From: Nocardioides oleivorans
GTDB taxonomy: Bacteria; Actinomycetota; Actinomycetes; Propionibacteriales; Nocardioidaceae
Reading direction: 5' to 3'
Length of the DNA stretch: 64,000 nt
Assembly: GCF_004137255.1 (NCBI RefSeq)
Contig: NZ_SDWT01000001.1
Coordinates: forward strand, 2,852,001-2,916,000
Shown here: positions 38,506-46,386 of the stretch, piece by piece
How the letters are laid out: each line of letters starts with the position of its first letter
Position numbering within the stretch: position 1 is the first letter of the stretch
Notes under the pieces: generated by a model
Seen by the model: the letters and a program-made list of their open reading frames with translations, nothing else
Database searches by the model: none
What the model was told of the DNA's origin: nothing
Position numbers and translations under genes: made by a program

Positions 38506-39174
38506 ATGACGACGACCACGCTCCGGTCCGCTCCGCCGACGAGGCGCCACCATGACTGGTGGATCCCCGCCGGCCTGGTCGCGCTGACCCTCGTGCCGGC
38601 CGCCGCCGGCGCCGCGCGACTGGTCGACCTGTCGTCGGGGCGGACCGAGGAGAACGCCCGCTTCTTCGACCTCCCGGTCCCGATCATCGTGCACGTCGTC
38701 GGCGCGACGACCTACTGCCTCCTGGGCGCCTTCCAGCTCATGCCGTCGTTCCGCACGAAGAGGCCCGGATGGCACCGGACCAGCGGTCGGATCCTGGTCC
38801 CGGCGGGCCTCGCCGCAGCGCTCAGCGGAATGTGGATGGCCACGCTCCACGACCTCCCGGCCCAGGACGACACCGCCCTGATGTGGCTGCGCGTGGCCTT
38901 CGGCTCGCTGATGGTCGCCGGGCTCGTGCTCGGCGTCCTCGCGATCCGGCGTCGCGACGTCCGCACGCACCAGCGCTGGATGGCGAGGTCGTACGCCGTC
39001 GCGCAGGGCGCCGGCACGCAGGCGCTCGTGCTCGGGCCGATCGCGCTGCTCGTCGGCCAGCCGGGCGGTGGCGTGAAGGCCGGCGGGATGGGGTTCGCGT
39101 GGGTGCTCAACCTGCTCGTCGCCGAGTGGCTGGTGCGGCGCTCCCAGGCGGCTCAGTCGAGCCGTCGGGTCTGA
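38506..39174 (+). CDS. DUF2306-type membrane protein
   Basis: A 222-aa protein with about six hydrophobic helices. WHRTSGRILVPAGLAAALSG and RRRDVRTHQRWMARSYA are typical of DUF2306, with conserved His residues facing the membrane. Its function is unknown. CAGGCT lies 6 nt before the ATG as a variant -10, and a GATCCG/CGGATC inverted repeat (38470-38494) overlaps that region. The 3' end overlaps the convergent response regulator by 22 bp. Confidence 0.78.
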   Translation: MTTTTLRSAPPTRRHHDWWIPAGLVALTLVPAAAGAARLVDLSSGRTEENARFFDLPVPIIVHVVGATTYCLLGAFQLMPSFRTKRPGWHRTSGRILVPAGLAAALSGMWMATLHDLPAQDDTALMWLRVAFGSLMVAGLVLGVLAIRRRDVRTHQRWMARSYAVAQGAGTQALVLGPIALLVGQPGGGVKAGGMGFAWVLNLLVAEWLVRRSQAAQSSRRV

Positions 39175-39800
39175 TAGGCCCAGAGCGCGAGCTCGACGCG
39201 GTTGCGCACCCCGAGCTTGGCCATCAGGGCGCCGAGGTGGGTCTTCACGGTGCTCAGCGAGATGTAGAGCTCGGCCGCGACCTCGTGGTTCGTGAGCCCG
39301 CGGGCGACGGCGACCAACACCTGCTCCTCCCGCTCGGTCAGCGCTGACGTCGGCTGGGGCGGCACGTCCCGGCCTGCGAACGACTGCAGCATCCGGGTCG
39401 TGACGCTCGGTGCGATCAACGAACCACCGTCGGCAGCCGCGCGCACGGCGTGGGTGAGGACCTGCGGGCCGCAGTCCTTGAGCAGGAAGCCCTTGGCGCC
39501 CGCGAGCAGCGCACCGTAGACGTACTCGTCGAGGTCGAACGTCGTCACCACGACGACCGCCATCGGGTCGGCCACGTCCGGGCCCGCCAGCGCCCGGGTC
39601 GCCTCGATGCCGTTGAGCCGCGGCATCCGGATGTCGAGCAGGCACACGTCGGGGCGCAGCGCCCGCGCCTGCTCGACCGCGTCCTGCCCGTCGACGGCGG
39701 TCGCGACGACCTCGATGCCTTCCTGGGCGTCCAGGATCATCTCCAGGCCGGTGCGGACGATCTCCTGGTCGTCGGCGACGAGCACGCGCAGCGTCGTCAT
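39153..39800 (-). CDS. NarL/FixJ-type response regulator
   Basis: A 215-aa regulator: receiver domain with the acceptor Asp in VCLLDIRMPRLNG and Lys in GAKGFLLKD, then a LuxR-type helix-turn-helix (LTEREEQVLVAVARGLTNHE). Its ATG overlaps the stop of the sensor kinase gene (ATGA), so the pair is co-translated. Targets are unknown. Confidence 0.93.
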   Translation of the reverse strand: MTTLRVLVADDQEIVRTGLEMILDAQEGIEVVATAVDGQDAVEQARALRPDVCLLDIRMPRLNGIEATRALAGPDVADPMAVVVVTTFDLDEYVYGALLAGAKGFLLKDCGPQVLTHAVRAAADGGSLIAPSVTTRMLQSFAGRDVPPQPTSALTEREEQVLVAVARGLTNHEVAAELYISLSTVKTHLGALMAKLGVRNRVELALWAYQTRRLD

Positions 39801-40924
39801 CGGCGTCCGTCCACGGGGAGCGTCGCGACGACCTGCCACCCGCCCGCGGGCCGCGGTCCGGCGTCGAGACGGCCACCGAGCAGGTCAGCCCGCTCGGTCA
39901 TCCCGACGATCCCGAAGCCGGCGCCGTTCCTCGTGCTGGCGGTGCCGTCGTCGACGACCGTGAGGGCGAGGTCGTCACCCTGGATGTCGACCGACACCTG
40001 CACGGAGGTGGCGCCGACCGCGTGGCGACGGGCGTTGGCGACCGCCTCCTGGGCGATCCGGTGCACGGCGGCAGCGACGGTGGGGGAGAGCGCGTCGACC
40101 CCGTCGCCGACGGTGACCTCGACGGCGGGCCCCGGACCCGTCGCGGTCGCCAGCCCGGTGAGGTCGTCGATCGGCCGGTCGGGCGCGTCCTCCTCGGTGC
40201 GCAGCATCCGCACGACCTCGCGGGTCTCGGTCAGCGTGCGGGAGGCCTCCTCGTCGATCCGGCGCAGCGCGTCCTTGGCTGCCTCGGGACGGTCGTCGGC
40301 GACCGCGAGGCCCGCCTGGGCGCTGATCGCGATGGCCGTCAGGTGGTGGGCGACCGTGTCGTGCAGGTCGCGCGCGAGTCGCTCCCGCTCCTGCTGGCGT
40401 ACGTCGTCCAGCTGGCGCGATCGCAGCAGCGAGCGGGTCCGGACGGCCACGCCGACCGACGCCGCCGCGACGCAGACGGCCGTCGCCCCGATCCGGTCGC
40501 CGGCCGGCATCCCCTCGTGGAAGATCGCGTAGGCGACGACGAGGGCGAACAGCCAGAGCCCCACCACCGCGTCCCTCCCGGAGGCCCACCGGGCGAGGGA
40601 GTAGGGGATCAGCAGGGCGACGAGGCCGGTGCTGAGGTCACCGGGCGCACCGCCGAGGTTGCTGGCGGCGATCCACGTCACGAGGTTGACCGCGCCGAAG
40701 ACGGTGACCGGCAGGCTCGGAGAGGTACGCCGCACCACCAGCGTCGGCAGCCACACGAGGAAGCCGACGAGCGTGGCCCAGCGCCACTCGAGGTCGTCGC
40801 GCAGCAGCGTCTCGACCACCGCAGCCACGGCCACCGCCACCACGAAGGCACGGTCGAGCACGCCCGGCGGCGCGGCGTCGGCCGGCGCAGGCAGGCGCCA
40901 CAGCGACCGGACGAACGTGAGCAT
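39797..40924 (-). CDS. Sensor histidine kinase, HisKA_3 type
   Basis: A 375-aa membrane kinase. The N-terminal 165 residues hold about five or six hydrophobic helices with no large extracellular domain, so it likely senses within the membrane. ERLARDLHDTVAHHLTAIAI contains the phospho-accepting His near residue 187, and GAGFGIVGMTERADLLGG is the ATP-lid of the HATPase domain. I chose ATG 40924; in-frame codons upstream are translated palindromic repeat and are not part of the protein. Confidence 0.9.
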   Translation of the reverse strand: MLTFVRSLWRLPAPADAAPPGVLDRAFVVAVAVAAVVETLLRDDLEWRWATLVGFLVWLPTLVVRRTSPSLPVTVFGAVNLVTWIAASNLGGAPGDLSTGLVALLIPYSLARWASGRDAVVGLWLFALVVAYAIFHEGMPAGDRIGATAVCVAAASVGVAVRTRSLLRSRQLDDVRQQERERLARDLHDTVAHHLTAIAISAQAGLAVADDRPEAAKDALRRIDEEASRTLTETREVVRMLRTEEDAPDRPIDDLTGLATATGPGPAVEVTVGDGVDALSPTVAAAVHRIAQEAVANARRHAVGATSVQVSVDIQGDDLALTVVDDGTASTRNGAGFGIVGMTERADLLGGRLDAGPRPAGGWQVVATLPVDGRR

Positions 40925-40961
40925 GCGTGCACGGTAGTGCTCACGGCTACCTCGCCGGATC

Positions 40962-41188
40962 GGCCGGATGACCGAGTGCCGAGCGGTGCGTGAGCCACAT
41001 TCCGACGCCCTGGATTGTGGCTCACTCACCGCCGGCCGGATGACCGAGTGCCGAGCGGTGCGTGAGCCACATTCCGAGGCTCTGGATCGTGGCTCACTCA
41101 CCGCCCGGCCGGCGTGTCGCGAGCGGCGCGCCGGGGCAGCGGTGCGTGACCGACGTTCGCCGGCCCTCGAACGTGGCTCACTCACCGC
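40962..41188. repeat. Array of three palindromic repeat units
   Basis: Most of the 309-bp gap 40925-41233. Units at 40983-41032, 41055-41104 and 41139-41188 each have the arms GCGGTGcGTGAGCCACA and TGTGGCTCACtCACCGC (one mismatched base pair inside). Units 1 and 2 start 72 bp apart and share a 43-bp identical direct repeat from 40962 and 41034. Unit 3 has drifted: loop and inner arms differ (GACGTTC/GAACGTG) but the ends are kept. The array lies upstream of the kinase gene and after the TraR-type gene. Confidence 0.85.
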
Positions 41189-41233
41189 TCGCACGGATGA
41201 ACCGGAGCGAGGCCGGTCGTCGACCGAGCGTGC

Positions 41234-41578
41234 TCAGGGTGAGGAGGACGCGCAGGCGATGCACAGCCGGGCCGCCGGCAGCGCGTCGAGCCGGGCCTCC
41301 CCGATCGCTGACCCGCAGCGCTCGCACACGCCGTACGCCCCCTCCTCGACACGCGCAGCAGCGGCGTCGAGCTCCGCCAGGTGGCCCCTCACCTGGCGCA
41401 CGAGCGCCCCGATCTGCGACCGCTCGAAGGCGATCGTGGCGCCCTCCGGGTCGTGCTCGTCGTCGGCGTTGGTGTCGAGGGACGCGGCGACGATCGCGTC
41501 GTGGTCGCCGGACAGCGACTCCAGCCGCTCGAGCGCGGCCGAGCGCTCGGCAACCAACCGACGGCGGATCTCGTCCAT
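41234..41578 (-). CDS. TraR/DksA-type C4 zinc-finger protein
   Basis: A 114-aa protein: a long helical hairpin (residues 1-80) followed by CERCGSAIGEARLDALPA and CIAC, giving a complete four-Cys zinc site. DksA relatives bind the RNA polymerase secondary channel with an acidic coiled-coil tip; here the turn region carries DTNADDEHDPEG. The likely role is tuning transcription, possibly with ppGpp. It is divergent from the Ser/Thr kinase gene. Confidence 0.87.
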   Translation of the reverse strand: MDEIRRRLVAERSAALERLESLSGDHDAIVAASLDTNADDEHDPEGATIAFERSQIGALVRQVRGHLAELDAAAARVEEGAYGVCERCGSAIGEARLDALPAARLCIACASSSP

Positions 41579-41644
41579 CACGACATGATGGAGCAGACGT
41601 ACGACATCGCCGGAACGGGCGCGTCCCGCCCGTATCCTCGTGGC

Positions 41645-43342
41645 GTGACGACGACCCCGAAGGCGCCGCCGCCCGGCCTCACCGTCGGCGGCTACGCGCT
41701 GCGCGCCCGCCTCGGCGAGGGCGGCATGGGCGTGGTCCACCTCGGCCAGAAGCCGGGGGAGCGGCCGGTCGCGATCAAGGTGCTCCGTCCGCACATCGTC
41801 GGCGACGACGAGGCGCGCCGCCGCCTCGCGCGCGAGGTCAGCTCGCTGAGCCGGGTGCGCAGCCGCCGGATCGCGGAGATCGTCGACGCCGACCCCTACG
41901 GCGACATCCCGTTCGTCGCGACCCGCTACGTCCCCGGCCTGTCGCTCCACGACCACGTGCAGGAGGAGGGGGCGCTCGACGGCGACGACCTGCTGTGGTT
42001 CGCCGACTGCCTGGCCGAGGCCCTCGAGGCGGTCCACTCGGTCGGGGTCCTCCACCGCGACATCAAGCCGTCCAACGTGATCATGGAGGGGCGTACGCCG
42101 ATCCTGATCGACTTCGGCCTGGCCCGGGTCGCCGACGACTCGCGCATCACGATGAACGGCTGGCTGCTGGGCACGCCGGGCTACCTCGCTCCCGAGATCC
42201 TCTACGGCGACGACGCCAGCGCGGCCTCCGACGTGCACGCCTGGGCCGCGACCGTGGCCTACGCCGGCACCGGCCGCGCGCCCTACGGCCGCGGTCCGTC
42301 GGTGGCGATCATGGACCGCGTCCGGCGCGGCGAGCACGACCTGACCGGCCTCGACCCCGACGTGCTCGACCTCGTCGAGGACGCGCTCGCCCCGCGACCC
42401 GAGGACCGCCCCTCCCTCGAGGAGGTGCGCGACTGGATCGAGGACCTCTCCGGCGGCGCCCCGCGCGCGCCGCACGCCGGTGGCAGCAGCGTGACGCTGC
42501 CCTACGTCGCCGCGATGCAGGAGGAGCACGACGCCCCGACCCGCCTCGGGACCGCCGCCGCTCCTCCGATCGGGCACGTCGCACCCGGCCCGGTGCCCGC
42601 ACCCGTCGAGCCGTTCCACTGGTCGCAGGACTGGACGGCGGAGGACGACCGTGCGGATCGCTGGGGCGACACGGGAACGGTCCCGCACCGCCAGACCCGT
42701 GTGCTGCCGGACGGCTCGACCGAGTACGTCACCGCCTACGGACCGCCTGCCCGCGAGCGGGTCCCCGCCGGCCAGCGCCTGCGCCGCTCGCTCACCCTCC
42801 TGGCCGGGGCTGGGGTGGTCGCCGGCGGCATCGCCTTCGCGCCCTACGTCACGACCGCCGTCCTCTTCGTCGCCGTCTGGCTGCTCCGCAGCGGCTCGCT
42901 GGCCGCCTCGTCGGCCGGCAACCGCCGTGACCGTCGCGGCGCCAGGTGGTACGACGGCGTGCAGGTGCTGCTGGCCGCTCCGTGGCACGTGGTCGCCGCC
43001 CTCGGTGGAGCGCTGGTGCTCTTCCTCTGGAGCATCGGCATCGCGTGCGCGATCGCGCTGCTCTGCTTCGCGGCCTCGATCTCGATGACGACCTCGCTGG
43101 CCGTCATCGGGGCCACCTTCGCCTTCGCGACCTGGCTCGGCCCCGGCGCCGAGCGGGTCCGCGCGCCCGTGCACCGTGTGGTGGACCCGCTCGCGCGCCG
43201 AGGCGTGCCGTGGTTCCTCGTCACGCTGCTCGTCGCAGCCCTGGGCTCGGGGCTCGGCGCCGCCGTCTCGGCCCAGGGCACCAGCTGGACGCCGTACGAC
43301 TCCGCGCCGTTCTCCGACGTGCGGCTGCCCGGGTGGCTCTAG
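41645..43342 (+). CDS. Ser/Thr protein kinase with C-terminal membrane bundle
   Basis: A 565-aa protein. The kinase domain spans about residues 15-265: GEGGMGVVHLG (Gly loop), VAIKVL (Lys), HRDIKPSNV (catalytic loop), IDFGLA (DFG), GTPGYLAPE (activation end). A Pro-rich linker leads to about four hydrophobic helices (about 380-555). There are no PASTA, NHL or other sensor domains outside, unlike PknB. TATCCT (41633-41638) lies 6 nt before the GTG start. Substrates are unknown. Confidence 0.9.
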   Translation: MTTTPKAPPPGLTVGGYALRARLGEGGMGVVHLGQKPGERPVAIKVLRPHIVGDDEARRRLAREVSSLSRVRSRRIAEIVDADPYGDIPFVATRYVPGLSLHDHVQEEGALDGDDLLWFADCLAEALEAVHSVGVLHRDIKPSNVIMEGRTPILIDFGLARVADDSRITMNGWLLGTPGYLAPEILYGDDASAASDVHAWAATVAYAGTGRAPYGRGPSVAIMDRVRRGEHDLTGLDPDVLDLVEDALAPRPEDRPSLEEVRDWIEDLSGGAPRAPHAGGSSVTLPYVAAMQEEHDAPTRLGTAAAPPIGHVAPGPVPAPVEPFHWSQDWTAEDDRADRWGDTGTVPHRQTRVLPDGSTEYVTAYGPPARERVPAGQRLRRSLTLLAGAGVVAGGIAFAPYVTTAVLFVAVWLLRSGSLAASSAGNRRDRRGARWYDGVQVLLAAPWHVVAALGGALVLFLWSIGIACAIALLCFAASISMTTSLAVIGATFAFATWLGPGAERVRAPVHRVVDPLARRGVPWFLVTLLVAALGSGLGAAVSAQGTSWTPYDSAPFSDVRLPGWL

Positions 43343-43409
43343 GCGGTCTCCGACCCGACCTGACGGGGCCGACGAGGACCGCGAATCCGACGCCCAGCCC
43401 ATCGTGCAC

Positions 43410-43575
43410 TAGGCTTGTCGTGTTGAAGGGGTGGACTCGTCCGCTCTGGTCGCGCACCTAGTCGCGACTCGTATCTTTTTCTTCCTGGTTTTCGGTTCGC
43501 TGGACATCAGCACAGGTGGATGGCTTCAGCGGCCGGTGGGCACGTCGTCCCCGGCACCGAACAAAGGAAATGACA
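43410..43575 (+). promoter_or_regulatory. Promoter and long 5' untranslated region of the cold-shock gene
   Basis: TAGGCT at 43410-43415 is a good -10 hexamer. From there to the ATG is about 150 nt, a long leader of the kind that controls cold-shock mRNAs. It contains an unusually T-rich patch (around 43472-43490) for this genome. A 13-codon frame from GTG 43420 (product MLKGWTRPLWSRT) could be a small upstream reading frame, but support is weak. Confidence 0.5.
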
Positions 43576-43779
43576 ATGGCTCAGGGCACCGTGAAGTGGT
43601 TCAACGCTGAGAAGGGCTTCGGCTTCATCGCTCAGGATGGCGGCGGCGAGGACGTGTTCGTCCACTACTCCGCGATCCAGACCAACGGCTACAAGTCCCT
43701 CGACGAGAACCAGAAGGTCGAGTTCGACGTCACCGCCGGCCCCAAGGGCCCGCAGGCCGAGAACGTCCGCGCCGTCTGA
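43576..43779 (+). CDS. Cold-shock protein (CspA family)
   Basis: A 67-aa single cold-shock domain with both RNA-binding motifs KGFGFIAQD and VFVHYSAI; it starts [10 protein letters not shown] at ATG 43576 behind AAAGGAAA. The size is exactly that of CspA. It binds single-stranded RNA and DNA and melts RNA structure. The gene is monocistronic, ending in a strong hairpin. Confidence 0.96.
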   Translation: MAQGTVKWFNAEKGFGFIAQDGGGEDVFVHYSAIQTNGYKSLDENQKVEFDVTAGPKGPQAENVRAV

Positions 43780-43791
43780 CGTAGCTGCACC

Positions 43792-43827
43792 GAAGGGCCC
43801 CGATCGCTGATGCGGTCGGGGCCCTTC
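43792..43827 (+). terminator. Terminator after the cold-shock gene
   Basis: Perfect 12-bp arms GAAGGGCCCCGA (43792-43803) and TCGGGGCCCTTC (43816-43827) with a 12-nt loop, 12 bp after the stop. Confidence 0.85.
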
Positions 43828-43864
43828 TGCCTGTCCGACCTCGAGTGCGGCCGCGCGGCGCCGG

Positions 43865-43886
43865 GTGAACAGTGCCTGAACACCGC
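43865..43886 (-). promoter_or_regulatory. Possible PHO box of pitA
   Basis: Read on the minus strand, two 11-bp direct repeats begin GTTCAG and GTTCAC (plus strand GTGAAC at 43865 and CTGAAC at 43876). PhoP boxes in Streptomyces are 11-bp direct repeats with a GTTCACC core. The site is about 50 bp before a phosphate transporter gene. Confidence 0.5.
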
Positions 43887-43932
43887 CGCCCGGGTATCGC
43901 CAAGCGCGTGCGGGAGGAGAACAGTCCGACAG

Positions 43933-45165
43933 GTGACTCCTGAGCTCGTCATCCTGGGGCTGGTGGTGGTGACCGCCCTCGCGTTCGACTTCACCAACGG
44001 ATTCCACGACACCGGCAACGCGATGGCCACCTCCATCGCCACCGGTGCCCTGCGGCCCAAGGTCGCCGTCGCCCTCTCCGGGACCCTCAACCTGATCGGG
44101 GCGTTCCTGTCGGTCGAGGTGGCCCTCACCGTGACCAACGCCGTCATCAAGGTGCAGGACTCCGACGGCGCCCCGCAGCCGCAGTTCCTCGAGAACGGCG
44201 GCCAGGCGCTGCTGATGATCATCCTCGCGGGTCTCGTCGGCGGCATCCTGTGGAACCTGCTGACCTGGCTCCTGGGCCTGCCGTCGAGCTCGTCGCACGC
44301 CCTCTTCGGCGGGCTGGTCGGCGCGACGATCGCGGGCCTCGGCTTCTCCGGCGTCAACTGGGCCGGCGACGGCACGAAGCTGGACGGCGTGGTCGGCAAG
44401 GTGCTGCTGCCGGCGCTCCTGTCGCCGGTCATCGCGCTCGTCGTCGCCGCGGTCGGCACCTGGCTGATCCACCGGATCACCGAGGGAGTGACCGAGCGCT
44501 ACCGCGAGACCGGCTTCCGCTGGGGTCAGATCGGCTCGGCCTCGCTCGTCTCGCTGGCGCACGGCACCAACGACGCGCAGAAGACGATGGGCGTGATCAC
44601 CCTCGCGCTGATCGCGTCGGGGGAGTGGACCGACACCGGCTCCATCCCGTTCTGGGTCAAGCTCACCTGTGCGCTGGCGATCGCGCTCGGCACCTACCTC
44701 GGCGGCTGGCGGATCATCCGCACGCTCGGCAAGGGCCTCGTCGAGATCTCCTCCCCGCAGGGCATGGCCGCCGAGTCGTCCTCGGCGGCGGTGATCCTCG
44801 CCTCGAGCCACCTCGGCTTCGCGCTCTCGACCACCCACGTGGCGACCGGCTCGATCCTCGGCACCGGCGTCGGCAAGAAGGGCGCCGAGGTCCGCTGGGG
44901 CGTCGCCGGCCGGATGGTCCTGGCCTGGATGATCACCTTCCCGATGGCCGCGGTGGTGGGCGCGCTCACCTGGTGGGTCGGCAACCTGGTCGGCGGCCTG
45001 GGCGGTGCGCTCGTCGTGTTCGCGATCCTCGTGGTGCTGGCCGGCTACATGTACGTCCGCTCCCGCCGCGCCCCGGTCGACCACACCAACGTTAACGACG
45101 CCTGGGACGGCGCTCCCTCCGCCTCGGTCCCGGCGACCGCCGCTGCCTCCGGAGGTGCTCGATGA
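43933..45165 (+). CDS. pitA: Inorganic phosphate transporter, PiT family
   Basis: A 410-aa membrane protein with about ten helices. Both PiT signature repeats are present: FDFTNGFHDTGNAMATSIAT near the N-terminus and SLAHGTNDAQKTMGVI in the middle, with PSSSSHALFGGLVGA between. It imports phosphate, probably as a metal-phosphate complex, coupled to protons. GTG 43933 follows GGGAGGAG by 12 nt. The stop overlaps the ATG of the next small gene. Confidence 0.93.
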   Translation: MTPELVILGLVVVTALAFDFTNGFHDTGNAMATSIATGALRPKVAVALSGTLNLIGAFLSVEVALTVTNAVIKVQDSDGAPQPQFLENGGQALLMIILAGLVGGILWNLLTWLLGLPSSSSHALFGGLVGATIAGLGFSGVNWAGDGTKLDGVVGKVLLPALLSPVIALVVAAVGTWLIHRITEGVTERYRETGFRWGQIGSASLVSLAHGTNDAQKTMGVITLALIASGEWTDTGSIPFWVKLTCALAIALGTYLGGWRIIRTLGKGLVEISSPQGMAAESSSAAVILASSHLGFALSTTHVATGSILGTGVGKKGAEVRWGVAGRMVLAWMITFPMAAVVGALTWWVGNLVGGLGGALVVFAILVVLAGYMYVRSRRAPVDHTNVNDAWDGAPSASVPATAAASGGAR

Positions 45166-45461
45166 ACAACCTCGGCTACGCCCTCGACGGCGCCTGGCAG
45201 GTCCTGCTCGCGGGGCTGATCCTCGGCGCGGGCCTGCCGGCCGTCTTCGCACTCGGCATCCGCTCGGCCACGTGGGGGACCGGCGGCACCGCCGCCGAGG
45301 TCGACGGCGGCTCGCCCCATCCGCTCGGTCGCGTGCTGGCCGCCCTGTGCTTCGCCGTCGTGCTCGCCGGCGTCGCGCTCGGGATCACCTTCATCGTGGC
45401 CTCCGGCTTCGGCTACGCCTTGAGCTTCGAGCACATCTACCCGACGCTGGTCGAGAAGTGA
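45162..45461 (+). CDS. Small two-TM protein of the pitA cluster
   Basis: A 99-aa protein with two hydrophobic helices (about residues 8-32 and 57-82) and a short loop between. It overlaps pitA by 4 bp (ATGA). As I recall, Mycobacterium tuberculosis has the same order: pitA (Rv0545c), a small membrane protein (Rv0544c) and a DUF3349 protein (Rv0543c). It may assist PitA; this is an inference from gene order. Confidence 0.8.
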   Translation: MNNLGYALDGAWQVLLAGLILGAGLPAVFALGIRSATWGTGGTAAEVDGGSPHPLGRVLAALCFAVVLAGVALGITFIVASGFGYALSFEHIYPTLVEK

Positions 45462-45471
45462 GGAGTACGCC

Positions 45472-45747
45472 GTGCCCGTGCTGCTGAACCGTGTGGTCGC
45501 CTGGCTCCGCGAGGGCTACCCCACCGGCGTGCCCGCCCAGGACTACATCCCCCTCCTCGCCCTCCTCCGTCGCCGGATGACCGACGACGAGGTGGCGGCC
45601 ATCGCCGCCGAGCTCGCCGACGAGGGCATGCTCGTCGACACCACGGACATCGCCGTCTCGATCTCCAAGGTGACCGACGCGGTGCCGTCGGAGGCCGACG
45701 TCGAGCGGGTGAAGGACCACCTGGCGTTCCGGGGCTTCCCGACGTAG
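45472..45747 (+). CDS. DUF3349 protein
   Basis: A 91-aa soluble helical protein with the DUF3349 blocks REGYPTGVPAQDYIPLLALLRR and SEADVERVKDHLAFRGFP. The family is restricted to actinobacteria and has no known function. It is 10 bp after the small membrane gene and completes the three-gene pitA unit. The start is GTG 45472. Confidence 0.87.
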   Translation: MPVLLNRVVAWLREGYPTGVPAQDYIPLLALLRRRMTDDEVAAIAAELADEGMLVDTTDIAVSISKVTDAVPSEADVERVKDHLAFRGFPT

Positions 45748-45758
45748 CGGGCCGGCGT

Positions 45759-46340
45759 TCAGGCGCCGAGCAGGTCCGCGCGGTCGAGGATCACGCCCGC
45801 CAGGTCGCGCGTGCGCGGGCGGTCGATGCCCCGGACGACGGGACGCAGGCGCATCGCCAGCTCACCGGAGTAGAGGAGCACGAGCGCCTCGACGACGGCA
45901 GGAGCGGCCGGGCCGACGACAGGCTCCGCCAGGTCGAGGAGGCGTGCGCGGAGGGTCTCGGTCTCGTGTCGGACCGCAGCCGCGAGCACGGGTGCGGGCT
46001 CGGCGTGTCCGGCCGCCGTGCCGAGGAACGCGCACCACCGGGCGCCGGTGCTCCTGGTCCGGAAGGTGTCGATCGCGTCGAAGACCGCCAGGAGCCGGTC
46101 GCGGTCCGTGCGCGCCTGCGCCACCGCTGCCTCCCACACCTCGAGCCACTCCGCGTGACGTCGGTCGAGCGCGGCCGCCACGAGGTCGTCCTTGCTGCCG
46201 TAGGCCCGGTAGAGCGTGGCCGGGGAGACGCCGGCCCGGTCGAGGATGACGTCGACCGGCGCGTGGGTGTCGCCCCCGGCGAACACGACCTCGTCGACGG
46301 CGTCGAGGAGCCGGGTGCGGGTGGAGTCACGGGTGGCCAC
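45759..46340 (-). CDS. TetR/AcrR-family regulator
   Basis: A 193-aa regulator with the helix-turn-helix APVDVILDRAGVSPATLYRA at about residues 27-46 and a helical effector domain. GTG 46340 is the start. It is divergent from an MFS transporter 22 bp away and probably represses it. Confidence 0.87.
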   Translation of the reverse strand: MATRDSTRTRLLDAVDEVVFAGGDTHAPVDVILDRAGVSPATLYRAYGSKDDLVAAALDRRHAEWLEVWEAAVAQARTDRDRLLAVFDAIDTFRTRSTGARWCAFLGTAAGHAEPAPVLAAAVRHETETLRARLLDLAEPVVGPAAPAVVEALVLLYSGELAMRLRPVVRGIDRPRTRDLAGVILDRADLLGA

Positions 46341-46350
46341 TCCTGAAGTG

Positions 46351-46386
46351 TAGGCTCAAGAAGTGAAACGAACGTTATCGTTCTTC
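46351..46386 (+). promoter_or_regulatory. Promoter and possible operator of the MFS gene
   Basis: TAGGCT (46351-46356) lies 6 nt before the GTG start. GAACG-TTAT-CGTTC, an inverted repeat around 46370-46383, lies inside the first codons, a good place for the divergent TetR protein to block a leaderless transcript. Confidence 0.45.

Noticed and set aside
40962..41188. CRISPR array
   Set aside because: Only three units, each a long palindrome, with unequal spacing and partly repeated spacers; no cas genes in the window.
40925..41194. N-terminal extension of the histidine kinase
   Set aside because: The extra 90 residues are translated palindromic repeats (SEPRSRASECGSRTA type); the kinase starts at 40924.
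43420..43461. Small upstream frame (two Trp) in the cold-shock leader
   Set aside because: No ribosome site, poor spacing from the -10 and no reason for Trp control of a cold-shock gene; kept only as a remark.
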